Assembly: GCA_025716855.1 (NCBI GenBank)
Contig: JAIXMQ010000003.1
Span: forward strand, 1 to 64,000
Length of the DNA: 64,000 nt
Source: Pilaira anomala
Lineage: Eukaryota; Mucoromycota; Mucoromycetes; Mucorales; Mucoraceae
Reading direction: 5' to 3'
Within the stretch, counting starts at the first letter, position 1, and each line of letters starts with the position of its first letter. Below, in pieces: positions 46,372-61,500 of the stretch. The position numbers were made by a program, and so were the translations under genes. The notes beneath the pieces are model-generated. The model was not told the DNA's origin. It was given only the letters and a program-made list of their open reading frames with translations, and made no database searches.

Positions 46372-49300
46372 TTTGAATAGAGAGAGAGAGAAATTAGATA
46401 CAGATTTTTACTTGAACAGTTCTTTCTCTCTCTCTCTCTCCTTTTTTTTCTCTTTCGTTTATATATTCTCATTTTTACAGAATACAGAATACCGCCGAAG
46501 GCATACACGTAATAATACCGCCAACGAATAAGTGAATATTTTTCATATTTTCTCACGAATGAGTTTCAGTAATCGTCATGAGGACCATATCATCCCCAAT
46601 ACTTATATTCAAAGTCTTTAACATCCTTATATTGCTTCAAGTAACATTTCTTATTCTGCATGATGTGTATCGTTTTTTTTTAAAACGCACAAGTTATTTT
46701 TTCCACGGTATTCGCACTGTGCTTTTTTTTTCTTATCTTTCTCAAGTACCCCGTCTATTTTTTTTTATAGTTATTTTAGGTTCGTGGGAATGTATAGTAT
46801 CAGGTTCATATCTTGTATACTATTATCAAAAGATTAGAATAAAATTTTATTTAATCCAGGTACAATTAGTACTAAAAAAAAGTCTATTATAAATAAACAA
46901 TATATTGTACAACAGTTTCAATAAGCATATTAATACCTGTGTAATTACATCCCTTTTAGTATAACATTGTGTTATTTTTTTAACTCTTTTCTCACGTCGG
47001 TTTAGATATTTTTGTATATGTAGTATTTATGGTAAGCTATAGTGAAAGATTATATCTCATCTAAACGGTCGTCCATCTGGAGTTTTAATGATGGAATATA
47101 TTATGTACTACATTGGGCATTCAATATATGTTTTGTAGGGATAGAGCAAATACGTAAAAATTGATGTTAAACTTATTTACATATTTATTCTACACAAACC
47201 TTCTATATATGTGTTTGTATACTTCGATAGCCTAATTATATTATTTTAGTGACCAGTCTGTTTATACCTATCATAGTTGAATAAAAAATATTGCTTAAAT
47301 GTTTGAGATAGGATATGAGTAGATTAAATTAGACAAGGGTATACATAAGAAAACTCGATCCATTAAAACTGCAAGTAAATGTTGTATTTTTTTCTATAAA
47401 GAAAAACTTGACAGAAGGTATATATCTTCTAAATAATTCAACAACCCTTGTGTTCCGAAAAAAAAAAGGGAAACATCATTAATTATCTTTAAAATATGCA
47501 TTACCAAGCAAAGATTTGTTTCAGCCTTTGAAAACCTGCAAAATTGGGGAGAATAATGTTCCCAGTTAAAGAACTTTGCCTGGTATTTTTTTTTTTTTGC
47601 TTTGTTTCATATATACAGATTGATATTAAAGTAGTGTTTTATTAAAACCACTGTTTATTTTAACTTTCTGAAAAATATTGAGCACAATATTTAAATATTT
47701 TGTAATCTAAAAAATTCCCAAAATTTCATACTAACTAATTTCTAGCTTACCTTTAAGGCCAAAAACGATAAGCTTTAAATTCATATAACTTAAAGAGGAT
47801 GATGTGGTCTATCATTACTATAGTCGAAACTGATTCGGTACTCATGGCTGAAACAATCGATTTTAATTTCTAACTAGAGTGAGGTGAACTTCTGCATAAA
47901 ATTCTTTACATATCCATGCCCCGATTTAACAAGACTGAAAAGCTGTTCCTATTTTATACAACTTTATTCTAAAAGAAAGAGCAAACTCATTCTCATTGTT
48001 ATAAGCGGGTTGTTTTTGTTCAATAAAAAAAAAAAAAAACGTCTATAAAGTTAGTTTTAAAATCTGATAAAATTAATGCCCATCCTGAACTAAACGAATT
48101 TTTTCAGTAGAGCTACCTCTATGTACGTAAAAAAAAATGTAAGTGAGTAAAGATGTTTCCTATTACCAGTAGAGGGTATGTGCTCGTTTTTGTTTCAGAC
48201 AGCTATTCAGTATTAAAGTGGCTCTATTTAGGAAAGCATCTGTGTTAAAAGCATTGGTCTTTAAAACATTCATTTTATGTTTTAGGGCGGGCATTTATGC
48301 TATCGTACAGACGAAATTTTCTTCTGGCCGAATTAAAAGATATAAAAAAGAAAAAAAGAGAGTCAAAGATACTCCTTAATAAATAGGTATTAAAAAATGT
48401 TGATTGTATTTAGTATTTATTATCTTGTTATGCATTTCGAGCATATGTACCTTCTAAAATTTCCAAGTCTGTAGAAAGAGTAGGTCCCTTGCTAGGTTTG
48501 TTACTAGTTAGTATCAGTATTGTCTAAAAAATTAGTAAAATTTACACTTATACTACTGTAATGTCTATATTATGTCTATTTATTCCTCTATACCTCTTTA
48601 AAAAGAATCATGTATGAAATACCCAGTTTCTCCAAAACTCAAATGATACGTGATCCATTCGATTTCAAACTTCCCAAGTCTTTAAACTTATACGTATAGT
48701 TATAGCTATAGTTTTAAAAAAATTATTGGTAAAGTCTCTTCTAATTAAAAGAAATCCTATTAATAACCTATCAATATCAACACTAAATTCAATGCAACTC
48801 GATGAAAAGCTTCAGTAAAATGCTTTAGTCACATCTGCATTATTTATTATTAATATCTCCCTTTTTTAGAAGTATAAATACTTTATCATCGGCACTAATG
48901 AACTTTTTTCTTTATGTAAAGTAACTTTCTCTTTACGCGAACTATACTTACGTAATTGCACTACAAAAATCCGTTAACTAATTGAATTCAGGTCTGACAT
49001 ATTGGTAGACTGACCTGCTGGTAAATTAATTTATTCTATTATAAAATCTACAAATGACTGGCTATACTCTCTGTAACAGCAAGAAGTAGTAGTAATTTGT
49101 ATTAAAAAAATCATCCAGGCATTAGCATTTACCATAATTCAAGTATGCGGAGTTGTCTAAACAATTACTTTTAAGATATATAAAGACTTGATACGATCAC
49201 CACAGCTCAAGTATGCCGCACCCTAAATTCTCTCTGGTTGCATCTACAGCTGTAATATTAGACAGTTTGGAGTAATACGGTCAATTACGAAATGAAGCTG

Positions 49301-49969
49301 CCTATTTTGAAAGGAAAGCATGATCATAGCAATGCATCAGTAGTCATTATTTCTCAGAAAAAGAATAAATATGGTTGGATTAACATAATTTTCACTCAAG
49401 ATGATAAATACCACCAAGTCAATGATTGACCTGAATCGAAGTTTTTTCTCAAAAAAGTTGGTGTATATAGAAAACGAGATAGCCAAAACGCTGTTTTTAA
49501 AACATTTATCTTAATGGACGTTTTTTTTTTTTTTTTTTTTTTTTTTTTCAGTTCCTTAACTACATCTTGAACAACATAAACTCGTTATAAATTAAAATGC
49601 AATTGTAAATAAAAATGGTATAATATGTAAATAGCTTTATATGATTTATTATTTATTCTTTATTCTCGTTTAAAAAATACATGGAATATGTATACAAAGT
49701 GCATTGTCTTATTTTCGCAATATCACATCATCATAGCTTAATACGTGAGGGTGTTTTTTTTTCAAAAAGGAAAGAAAAAAAATTCATATTTTTTATCCCT
49801 ATTTTGGAGCTAATCAAATTACTCATGGTGGGAAAACAATAGTGCTCTTCTGCATACTGCTTGCTTATTTTGAGTCCCCGATTTTAAAAAGCAAAAGGTT
49901 TAAAAAGTTGCCGAGTTTTCCTTTTTTCTTTTTCTTTTACTTTTCTACTTAATTATTATTTTTTGCACA
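46372..49969. other. Gene-poor intergenic region (3.6 kb)
   Basis: No credible gene. A 104-codon plus-strand ORF (46578-46892) is hydrophobic and AT-biased and lacks a recognisable family. A 28-T run is at 49521-49548. Around 49255-49430, stop-broken protein-like words (YGQLRNEAAYFERKA) may be relic sequence. It also holds the acyl-CoA oxidase promoter. Confidence 0.55.
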
Positions 49970-52443
49970 ATGGGTGGGTTGAATAAGCAAAACGCTATTA
50001 ATCGACTTGAACAAATCAAAAGTCAATTAAATTTCACACCCTCGAGTATGTCCCTGGATGCTCCAAAGGATATGGCACAAGAGCGTAAAGCTGCATCATT
50101 TAATATTCAGGCACTTACCTATGCATGGTTCGGAGGTCGTGAACAATATGAGAAAAGTGTAAGCTTTTAAGAGTAAACAAAAAATATATTTACAAATTTT
50201 GGTTTTAAATTTCTATGATAGCAAATTGCATATGATTTTATTAAAAATGATCCTGAAATAGTAGTACAAGCACCTCGTAACATTTTAGAGTTTTCTAGAG
50301 AAGAAATGAGAGAATTGTAAAGTATTTACTTCAAGAAATAGCAGTAAAATAACAAAACTTTCACTGACTTAATTCTAGTACGATGGGTCAAATCAACCGT
50401 CTTGCTCGTTTTTCTAATGATGAAACACAAGATAGAGAATTTGTATCAGAAGTCTGTAAATCAGCATTCATCTACTCCGAAAGTTTAGCTTTACGTATTG
50501 GAGTTCATGAAGCATTATTTCGTAACGTAATTCAAATGCTTGGAAATAAGGAACAACAGGAACACTGGATTCCACACATCAATGCGTATCGTGTCATTGG
50601 TTGCTTCTCCATGGTAAGATAAAAAAAACTTTTTTTTATTTTCTACTGTGTCACTAACGTATAATATAAATTAGACAGAATTGGGCCATAGCTCCGCATT
50701 ACGTGATTTAGAAACCACAGCCACATACGATATAGCAACAGACGAATTCATCATAAACTCACCTACTATTACCTCAACCAAATGGTGGATTGGCATGGCT
50801 GGTGAAACCGCTACACATACCGTAACTATTGCACAAACGATCATTGATGGTAAAAACGTCGGACTTAACTGGTTTATAGTCCAGGTACGTGATACATTGA
50901 CAGGTCAAGTCATGCCAAATATCCAAGCAGGCGATATTGGATCTAAGGTAGGACATCAAGGAGTAGACAATGGTTGGATACAGTACAACAAAGCGCGTAT
51001 TCCACGTACCAATATGCTTGCAAAATGGGTCAGTATCAATCGACAAGGAGAGTTTGAACCTGCACCTAATCCCGCTGTCATGTATGCTACCTTAATTCCT
51101 GAGAGATTCTCGTTAGTCCAAATCACTCTCGTCTTGGTCACACAGGCCTTGACGATTGCTACCCGATACGGTGTTTTACGCAGACAAGGAAACAAGAATC
51201 AACAGATCATGGACTACCAAAGTCATTATGTAAAGCTGTTACCGGCTATCGCCTTCATGTATATGGTAAAAAATTCGTTTGAAACCTTAGATAAACAGTT
51301 TGCTGTGTTGACTGCGGATGGTGAAATGGATCATGTAGTTTATTTAAATCATATGGGTGATATGCATGCCATTTCTGCTTCCTTAAAGGGTCTTTCGGGA
51401 GGTTACTCTACTGAAATTCTAGAGATTTGTCGTAGATGCTGTGGCGGACACGCGTATTCTTCTTATAATGGACTTGGTAGTTTGATTGGTGACTGGGGAG
51501 TCATAACAACAGGTGGCGGAGATAATGTAGTGTTGTTACAACAAAGTACGAGATACTTGCTTTATAGACTCTCTCAAAAGCTGGAGATGGATGAATACCC
51601 TGAGCTTAAGTACCAGAGCTCATGTCATTATTTAAATTTCGCTCAAGAATTGTTGGCTAAGGAGACTTGGGCTGTGCAAGAGATGAGTAATTGTGTCAAG
51701 GACTTGAGTTTAATTGAAGGAGCGCTTCATGCTATCTTGGTCAAGAGAGTAGGCCTTCTTTCTTATTATAACTATTTACCTTGATTTTTAACTTCTTTTT
51801 TTTTTTAAAAAAAAAAAGCTCTATAGCATTCATCAGTCGTTAAAAGAAGGTTCTCGCCACGAGGATTTATTGCTGGAATCAGTTCGAGTAGCTGAACTTC
51901 ATTGCGCGGCGTTTTTGTTCTCAGATAATGCTCGTAAGTTTTCCAGTGTCTCTGAATCTAAATTGGATATAGGTGTCACGACTATTATGAGAAAAATGAC
52001 GGCTTTATGGGGTTTTCATGTCCTTCGTACTTATGGTGATCAAGGTTATGTAGAAGGATTCCTTAGTCCCAAGCAAATGAAGGGTATTGAAAAGGAATAC
52101 TTGGAGGTAAATACATATAAATGTATTATTGAAAGAAAAAAAGTTTTATTAACTTTTTTTTTTGGCTGTGTAGATTTGCAAGTCGATGAGAAAGGATGTG
52201 ATCGGCCTTACAGATGCTTTTGGGTTACCCGATTTTGTATTGAAAGCACCTATTGCTAAATATGATGGAGACATATATCAAAGTAAGTTATTTATGACAT
52301 TAAACGCTGTTTCTCTATTTATCTAATATCTATTTTATATGTACATAGCTTATTTTGAAACTACTTTGCAAGCACCTGGTAGTGTTAGAGTTCCCCCTTA
52401 CCATGCTGAACTTATCAAGCCATTAACTAAGCACTTTAAATAA
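49970..52443 (+). CDS. POX1: Peroxisomal acyl-CoA oxidase
   Basis: Seven exons (49970-50158, 50222-50316, 50379-50613, 50675-51748, 51819-52106, 52174-52282, 52349-52443) encode 694 residues. Family blocks in order: FIYSESLALRIGVHEALFRN, GCFSMTELGHSSALRDLETT (FAD/acyl-CoA site), KWWIGMAGETATHTVTIAQ, DIGSKVGHQGVDNGWIQYNK, RYGVLRRQGNKNQQIMDYQS, CRRCCGGHAYSSYNGLGSLI and TGGGDNVVLLQQSTRYLL. It catalyses the first step of peroxisomal beta-oxidation, making trans-2-enoyl-CoA and hydrogen peroxide. The C terminus (PLTKHFK) has no SKL-type PTS1, as in several yeast Pox proteins, so import may use an internal signal or a partner. Intron 4 ends in T/A runs just before AG. Confidence 0.96.
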
Positions 52444-52568
52444 TAAAATATGACGACGATCTTCATCACGTGTGTAATAGTGTGTATTTAATGCGTCGTT
52501 TGTAGTACTTTACTTTTTTTATCTTTTCTATTTTTTTTAGCAAAAAAAAAAAAGCTACTTAAATAACC

Positions 52569-55500
52569 ATGTTGGAATCACTTGTGGCCAACATATTAAA
52601 TAGGTTTCTAAAAAATTATGTTTCAAATTTGAATTATGACCAACTCAAGATTGGCATGTGGAAAGGTGAAGTATATATAGTTAAATAAAACACACTAGAG
52701 ACTAATATTATATAAAAAGGCGAGGTTAACCTTCGCGATTTAAAGCTTCGTAGAGATGCTTTAGATAAACTTGACTTGCCTATTAACGTTTCCGAGGGTA
52801 CGTGCATACACTTTTGTAAACCGAGACTATAATATTTACCTCTCTTTATTTGTTTCAGGTTATTTGGGAGAACTCACTTTAGTTATTCCTTGGTCCAATT
52901 TACGTACAGAGCCTGTCAAGGTGATAATTGATCATGTTTATCTCTTGGCCGAGCCCAAAAACGAAGCAACAGTAAGTAAAACATAACTAGAATAAAAATA
53001 CATGTTTATTCAATCCTGTCTCTTTAGGTCACAGTGGAAGAAGAAGAAGAGAGAAGACAAGAATTAAAACGTCGTCGATTGAATACAGCTGAAATGATGG
53101 AATCCGAAGTTCAATCTAGCGAACAAAAAAATAACGCCAACAATAAAGGAGGAGATGGGTTTCTTAGTCAATTGACAACAAAGATTGTAGATAATCTTCA
53201 ATTTACAATGAAAAATATTCATATTCGGTATGAGGATAACGTTTCTGATCCTGGACATCCCTTTTCAGCAGGTATTACGTTGAAGGAATTAAGTGCGTTG
53301 TCTACAGATGATGAATGGACACCCACATTTATCACCGAGTCTTCTAATTCAATTAATAAGGTAAATAATAGAAGTATGTGGAATGAAATAGAAGTTACTT
53401 ACTTGTTTATAGCTTGCAACACTTGAATCGTTGTCTGTTTATTGGAACACAGATAGTCGATCCCTTTCTGGTATGCATCACGAAGAAGCAGCACAAGTCT
53501 ATACAGATCTAGTAAGTTCTTAAATAGAAATACAAAAAATATTTATATATTCATCATGTTATATTTAGATTCCTACTTCAACCAATTCTCCTCGAGAACA
53601 TCAATATATTTTGAAGCCTGTATCTGGTACAGGAAAGGTACTTGTGCGCAGACATATTTTTAACTCCAGTTTCTAACCGGTATATTTAGGTCAAATTAAA
53701 CAAGGACTATGGTGGAAACATTCCAAAAACAGATGTCACTATGCTCTTTGATGAGCTTGCCTTTGGACTAGATGATCATCAATACCGAGATGCAATCTTA
53801 ATGATTGACTTATTCCACGCTAATCTTAAAAAGCAAAAGGTTTGTGTACACAGTATGAACGTCATAACCTAATAAACTAAAAAAGATAATTTGTAGTACT
53901 TGAAATTTCATCCAGAGAAAGGTAAAACAGTGAAATCTAATCCAAGGGAATTTTTCAAGTTTGCAGGTAATGCCATCTTGTCCGAAATCCATGAACGAAA
54001 CTATAAGTGGACTTGGGGCCACTTCAAAAAACGTCGTGATCAACGTTTGAAATATATTGAATTGTACGTTGCAGAAAAGATGAAGACAGCTACACCTGAA
54101 CAGCTTGAAGAGTTGAAAAAACTTGAATGGGATTTATCGTTTGAGGATATCCGATTTTATAGAAGTATTGCTAAATCTAAATTACGCCGAGAAAAAGTCC
54201 GCATTGGTAAATGTTATACAAATATGCATAACATACAAATAAATAACACCAGGTTTTTTTTATAGACAAGCAAAATGAAAAGAAAAAGGCGGAAAATGCA
54301 AAAGTTGGATGGTGGGGTTGGATTAGTGGTACCAAACCAGCTGATACGGCCAATGGGGACCAGGAAGATGATGGCGATGACTCGGGGTCTATTCATATGA
54401 GTGAAGAGCAAAAGAAGGAACTCTTTGACGCAATTGAATTCGATGAGGATAAAGCCTCGATTGCATCTGCAGTTGATGTCCCAAAAGATACAATTAAATT
54501 CGCAGTTTCTACTAAACTCAACCGTGGTTCATTTACTTTAAAACAAGATGTCAAGAAACAAGCTGAAGTTGATCTCTTGTCTGTTGTCTTTGAGGATGTC
54601 AGTGTAGGTGTTACGCAATACGTTGAGTCCATGAAGGTAGAAGCTGCATTAGGAGACCTTCAATTATTTGACGGATCAACCAAAGATACCATCTATCACC
54701 AATTGATCGGAGTCAAGAGGGGAAGTAATCGAGATTCTTCACTTTTAGATATCCAGTATAATGTCACTGAAAGACAAAGAAGAAGGAAATCGATGGTAAC
54801 TGTGGATACAGTAGATCAGCCCAAATCAGAACCCTTTTTTGCTATTGTATTTGAAAGGAAACCTTTGAGTAATAAGGCAGATAATGCTTTCTCACTCAAG
54901 ATGAGACATTTGGAAATTATCTATAGCCCAGTTGTAATCTCAGGTGTCATCAAGTTCTTTAAACCGCCTAGTTCTAAGATGGAAAGTGTGAATGCGTTGA
55001 TTGCTGTGGCAGGAGATACACTGGAAGAGTTCAAGCTTCAGACACGCGCGGGTTTAGAGTTTGCTTTGGAAACACATACTACTTTTGATTTAAATGTAGA
55101 TATGGATGCTCCCATTATTATTATCCCAGAAAGTTTAACAAGTCAAGATTCACCTGTTATGATTATTGATGCTGGTCATATCAATATTGATAGTCAGCTC
55201 GCGGATAAAGATGTTGTGAACGATATCAAAAAGAAAGATATTCAAAAGTACAGTAAAGAAGATGCCATAATGTTGGAGAACCTCATGTACGATAAATTTA
55301 ACTTATCGCTTAGTCAAACTAAAGTCTTGATTGGTACAAATACCGAAGAATGTTTATGGCAATTGAAGGACAACCCACCTAAAAATGGAGTAGATGCTAG
55401 ATTTATTGAAAGAATTGATATGAATTTCTTGGTGGAAATGTGCATTCTTTCCGGAAAGACAGAGTTTACGAAGTTTAAAATCTCGGGTCAGTTACCTTTA

Positions 55501-58489
55501 CTTTCTGTTAATTTATCAGATAGCAAGTATAAAATCTTGATGAAAATTGTGGACTTCATTGTACCGAAATCAGATGATGGTGAAGATAAAGGGAATGGTC
55601 AAGTGGATATGACGGAAGCAATCAAGAAAAGAACGCGTCTCCAAGATACAGATTATAGTAGTACTGGTAATATCATTACTGAACGATTTTGGGGACCTCA
55701 GAATGGAGATTTCATGTTATCCGATGATTCATCAAGTGATATGACTTCATTAGCAAGTCGATCTACATCGCCTACTTCTGCTGCCCCTAGTACAAGCATT
55801 GGAAAATCTGAAATTCAACAATTTAAATTGACCTTTAAAGTAGATAAAGTATCTGCAAATATCCATGAAACAGATCATTCGGATCCTTTAAAAGAAACTT
55901 TACTATGTGAAATTCTGCTGGAGAGCTTTGATTTGACTGTACTCACACGACCCAAAGATTTAATGGTAGATGTTTCCCTGAAAGCACTCACAGTAATTGA
56001 TAAACTAGAACATGATAGTACCTATCGTGATTTAGTCACATCTGAAATGATTAGTAAAGATGGAAATAGTGAACTCGCTCAAGCCGCTAAAAATTTAGTA
56101 AATATCAAGTACAAAAAAGCAGCCAGAGATCATCCTCATTTCTTGGACCAATACGATGGGTATGATCAAACGGTAGATGTTATGCTTTCTACTTTAACTG
56201 TAATTATCACACGAAAACCATTACTTCGATTGTATAATTGGATCATGAACACGTTCACTGCCCCACCTAAGCCGGTTGAAAGTCCTGAAGTCTTTGAAGG
56301 AGATATGTTTTACGAAGATGATCATACAGAAGGAGATACACATGAACATAAGCAGTTAAAACCTACAGGAGATCGTATGAAGGTTGCAATTCATATGGAT
56401 AGTGTTAACTTGATATTAAACAACGATGGTGTTCGATTAGGAACCGGTGAACTTAGCTATGGTGATTTATTTATCATGCTGGAGCCTAATACAATTGAAG
56501 TTAATGGTAAATTTGGAAACTTTACACTTTCAGACGATACGGAATCTGAAGTACATGGATCAAGTTCATCAGAGACTCATGTTGTTAGTATTGTGGGTGA
56601 TGAATTAGCTGATTTTACTTATCAGACTTTTGATCCTCAAGACCCAGAGTTCTTCCCAGGTTATCATCAAACTTTTAATTTAAGAATGGGAGCAATTCAA
56701 TTGTACATGACAGATTCAATGAAGCCTACGTTGAATTTCTTAATGGAGTTCTTGGAAATGAAAAATGTATACGATGCAGCAAGAACTGCTGCAGTGGAAA
56801 CTGCACAACAGTACAAAGAAGGTGGTAATCGATTTCACTTTGATGTGGTGGTCAAGAGTCCGGTTCTGATCTTCCCTGTAGGTGAGAACACAAAAACAGA
56901 TGCACTTATAGCTCATTTAGGTGAAATTAGAGCGAACAACGAATTCATCAAGGCAATCAGAAGAGACGCCAAGAAAATTCCAAATTCGGTAGAGGTTCCA
57001 GTTGCACACATTAGTTGTGGATTGTATGATATTAGTCTAAAATCAACTGCTGTCACTAATCATGAAGAGGGTGGACCCCAAGAACTTAGTTTGCCTATTA
57101 TTGATGATTTGGATATTGTGTTTGAAATTGAAAACCCAGAGAATCCAAAGACTTCTGTAGGACCTGGATCACAAATTATTGGAAATATTTCAGATGTACG
57201 CATGGCTTTGACTGAAAGACAATACAAGTCTTTATTAGAGGCTTGGGAGTTCATTCAAAAGACCTTCCTTGGACCCAGTGAAAATAAGCCTGAATTAACT
57301 CTAGCCGAAAATGAAAATGGGCTTGTTCCTACCACTACAAACAGCTCAATTCATTCCACAGAAACACCTACTCCATCCGTACATGAAGTACAAGATTCTG
57401 ATGATAATCCAACGATTGATTTAGATCTAAGTATTAAATTGAAAACGGTCTATCTTGAAGTCTTGGTAGGTGAAGGTACTAACAACAATCGAGAAGAACA
57501 AATTTTATCAAGATTGGAGTTCAATGATATTTGCCTCAACTTGCAAAATATGTCAAATGAAACCATGTTGATGGAAGTTGCAATGCAATCCATAAGTTTT
57601 GCAGATGCTAGATATCAATCAACCTCAAAGTTTAGAGAGATCTTGCCTGCGAATACACTCGATGGACCTCAATTTCAAGTAAAGCTTTGGTCTTATAAGA
57701 AGGAAAAAATTCCCGTCATGGAAATTCAAGTTACTGTGGATAGTCCTAAAATTGTCTTGTCGCTGGATTATTTGTTCTTGCTCAAAGATTTCTTCATGGG
57801 TCCATTTATGGTCATTGAGCCTACAGAGGCACAAAAGTACGCTCAGGAACAAAAGGACGCAATTAACAAAAAGCAACAAGAAAAGCAGTTACAACGTACA
57901 ACTACTGCAACTGATCAGCAGCCTGCGGTAGCTATGAAGTACAATATTAATGTGGTGGATCTTCAAGTCATATGTCTTGGAAACCCTGAAAAAGAAAACT
58001 CGGAGGCAGTTATTCTTTCATTCAATCAACTCACTGTGATCCAAGAAACTCATTTAGAAGTGCATTTGGATGGTATTGGTATGATCTTGTGTCGTATGGA
58101 TAATATTGAGGAATCGACCGTGCATTTTGTAGAGGAGTTTAGTGTGCTTCTAAAGATGGAGACAACATCTACAAGTTCGGTACATAATTTAACTTCCATT
58201 ACGCTTAAAGTAGATCCCATTATTTTACGTCTTTCGTATCAGGATGCTATGCTTATCATGTATATTGTGAATAAGGGTATCGAATTAATGGGAAATGCAG
58301 ATAAAAGCAAGGCACCGAAACCACCTGTTACTGATATTTCGTCTGATTTATCTTCTGGTATAATTATGGAAGAAGGAGAAAATGATGCTGAGAATGATGG
58401 AACGTCTAAAGTAACTAAAACTTCAGAAAAGGGAAAAGGAATTGAACCCTTTATTGTTATGTCTAAAGAATCCGTATGTTTTTTTTTTC

Positions 58490-58524
<35 letters not shown>

Positions 58525-61500
58525 TCACTGCTAACTCCTTTCTGTATAGCTATCTGCTACATTTGATGGATTACAACTCATCTTAATTGAAGATTTACAC
58601 GAATTACCCTTCATTGATATTCAAGTAAAGCCTTTTACAGTTGGAGCAACAGATTGGTCTCGAGTACTTCATGCCAACGTGGATTTTGAAATAAAGGCAA
58701 ATAACTTTAATTTCAAAAACTCACATTGGGAACCTATTTTAGAACCTTGGAAGTTTTGCATTAAGGTATCTCAGGATGCTACGGATCAATCAAGTCATGT
58801 ATCGCTTGAGTCAGAAGAATCTTTGTTTGTAAATGTCACGCATGCTTTCTTGGAAAGTCTTTTAACCATATCTGCCACGCTTTCTGAAACCAAGGTAAGT
58901 TTTTAATTGTTAAAAAGAGATAAAGTATCTTACTTTTTTTTTTACTAGCCGCTTGCTCAAACTGCTCAAGATCAAGTTAAACCCTACTTGATTCGAAACT
59001 TTACAGGATACGACCTCGAGTTCTGGAATATGTCTGATGACGCTGATACAGACTCAGATACAGTATACCATTTGTCTCAAGGAAAGTCGATGCCCTGGAC
59101 ATTCCGGGACTGGAAAAAGAGACGAGAAATGATCCAAGCCAAAAAGAATTTAGTTGGGGTACAAGTCAAATTCAATAACTGGGAAATTATCCCACATATC
59201 CCCTTAGATGAAGAAGGAGACCTTGCATATAGATTAAAACCCGAGTTTGAATCAGTTAATCATCGTTTGATTGTAGATATTCGACTTGAAAATCATGTAA
59301 AAATTGTTACTTTCCGTAGTGGACTTTCATTGGAGAATGGAACAGATAAAGAGATAGAGTTTGCTATTGTGAGTAGAAATCGAAAGATGGTGACAGAACC
59401 TGTCACGTTGAAACCATTTGAAATGTACCATGTACCCATTGCTTGGTCATATGATCGTTGGATTGTGGCAAGACCTTCTGGCAGTTATAGATGGAGTAAG
59501 GAAATGTTAATGTGGTCAGACTTGATGTTACCCTCACACCCTAAGAGCATTGAATGTCCTCCTACAGATGAAAACACAAAAGATCTCATCTCGTACAAGT
59601 ATCAAGTCTTAGCAGATTATGATAAAAAGAACTCATTAGCAAAACAATATCCAATGATGAATATTCGACTTTGTCCTCCTGTTGAAATTGAGAATCTGTT
59701 GCCGTTTGATTTTGATTTAAATTTAACCAACGAAGAAACAGGTGAACACATTAAGACAAGTATTGAAATGGGTAAAACGGCACATATTCATCTCATGAAG
59801 AGTAAAACTCCTTTCTTGCTTCAACTTGATTTGAAATCTGATCGTTATAAATGCAGTAATACTACATCAATTCGAACTACTATGAATTACAATGCCACTG
59901 GAGAAAAGTTGGTAATTACAGATACTAATGGCGTACCTACAAATCTTCGTATGAATATTGCAAGAACTTCAAGTACAACAGATTCGTTACACATTAGTAT
60001 ATATGCGCCTTACCTCATTTTGAACAAGTCTGGTTTGCCAATCTCTATTAGACATCGTCATGCGTACCGTCAAGGAAGTCAGCCCGTTGAAACAATTTCC
60101 GCGTATAAAGAAGGCGAACATATCGTGCCCACAATTTACTCGTACCCCGAGTTTGATCATCATAATCGTTCTCAGATCTCCATCAACGACTCAAAATGGA
60201 GTGAACCACTTAGTTTCGAAGCAGTTGGCAGTAGCCAAGATGTGAACTTACTCTCCAAGAGCGATACCTATGCTCGTCATGCAGGCATCACTATTGATGA
60301 AGGTTATGGATTATTACGACTCACTAAATTAGTTACGTTCTCACCACGATATGTATTGAAGAATAATATGGACGTATCCTTCAAGTTTTGCGAGTTTGGA
60401 TCAACCGATGTCAGCAGTATTCTTCCAGGACAAAAAATGCCTTTATATCAAACGACCAAATCGAGTGTAAGATGGCTTTGTCTTCAACTTAAAGAATTAG
60501 ATAACCTTTGGTCTTCTCCCTTCGATATTCAGGAAATTGGTAAGACATATGTAAAAGTAGATAAAGGAGATGGCTCTTTACCGTACCTTGTACGTGTCTC
60601 GGTTCATATTCAACAAGCAACCATCTTTATTACATTTAGTGAAGATGAGGATTGGCCATACTTAATTATCAATGATTCCACTGTGGATATTAGTTTCAGA
60701 CAAGAAGCGATAGATACCGATGAATTTGAGCTCAAGTCAAATCAAAAGAAGGCGTTTAAAGAACCCAGATTATTTACTTTGGCTCCAGGTGAACGACTTC
60801 AATATGCTTGGGATATTCCTGTAACTAGAAACAAGCGACTTGAGCTACATGTAGGTAATCGCCATCGAAGTATTAATTTCCAAGCTATTGGTGCACAGAT
60901 ACCATTCCGTTATATGAAATCCCGTGATCGTTCTTTGGAAAAGAATACACTTTCAATTGATATTATGGCAGAGGATTCGGCCTTGGTATTGTATCTTACA
61001 GATTTCAGTTTATCAAAGAGTTTGTATCGTCCAAAATCTTCTGGTGCTTCTACATTGGCTTCTACTTCTAGAGAAGGTAGTTTTAAGGATGCTTTTGAAA
61101 CCATTAATGTACAACATGTTACAAATTATATCTTGGAGGTGAAGATGGCTGGACTTGGTATTTCTGTTATCAATAAGAATGCAGCAGTATGTGATTATTA
61201 CACTGAATCTATACATTTTCTAACTTTAACTTTTTTTTAGGAAATTGTGTTTGCTAGTATTAAAGGGTTCGATTTCAAGTTTACTGATTCAAACATGTAT
61301 CAATCAATTCGACTTAGTATTCGATGGTTGCAGGTAAAGAAACGATAAAAAAATGTTTCTTTTACGAATTAGCTAACTTAATTACACGTATAGATTGATA
61401 ACCAACTATTCAGTACTACGTATCCGATCTTATGTTACCCTACTACACTTCCAAAAATCTCTACTGAGCTTGAGTCACATCCTACATTACATATTTCACT

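Noticed and set aside
46578..46892. 104-codon hydrophobic plus-strand ORF
   Set aside because: Phe/Leu/Ile bias is expected from T-rich DNA; no family signature, no conserved topology pattern, and no promoter or intron support.
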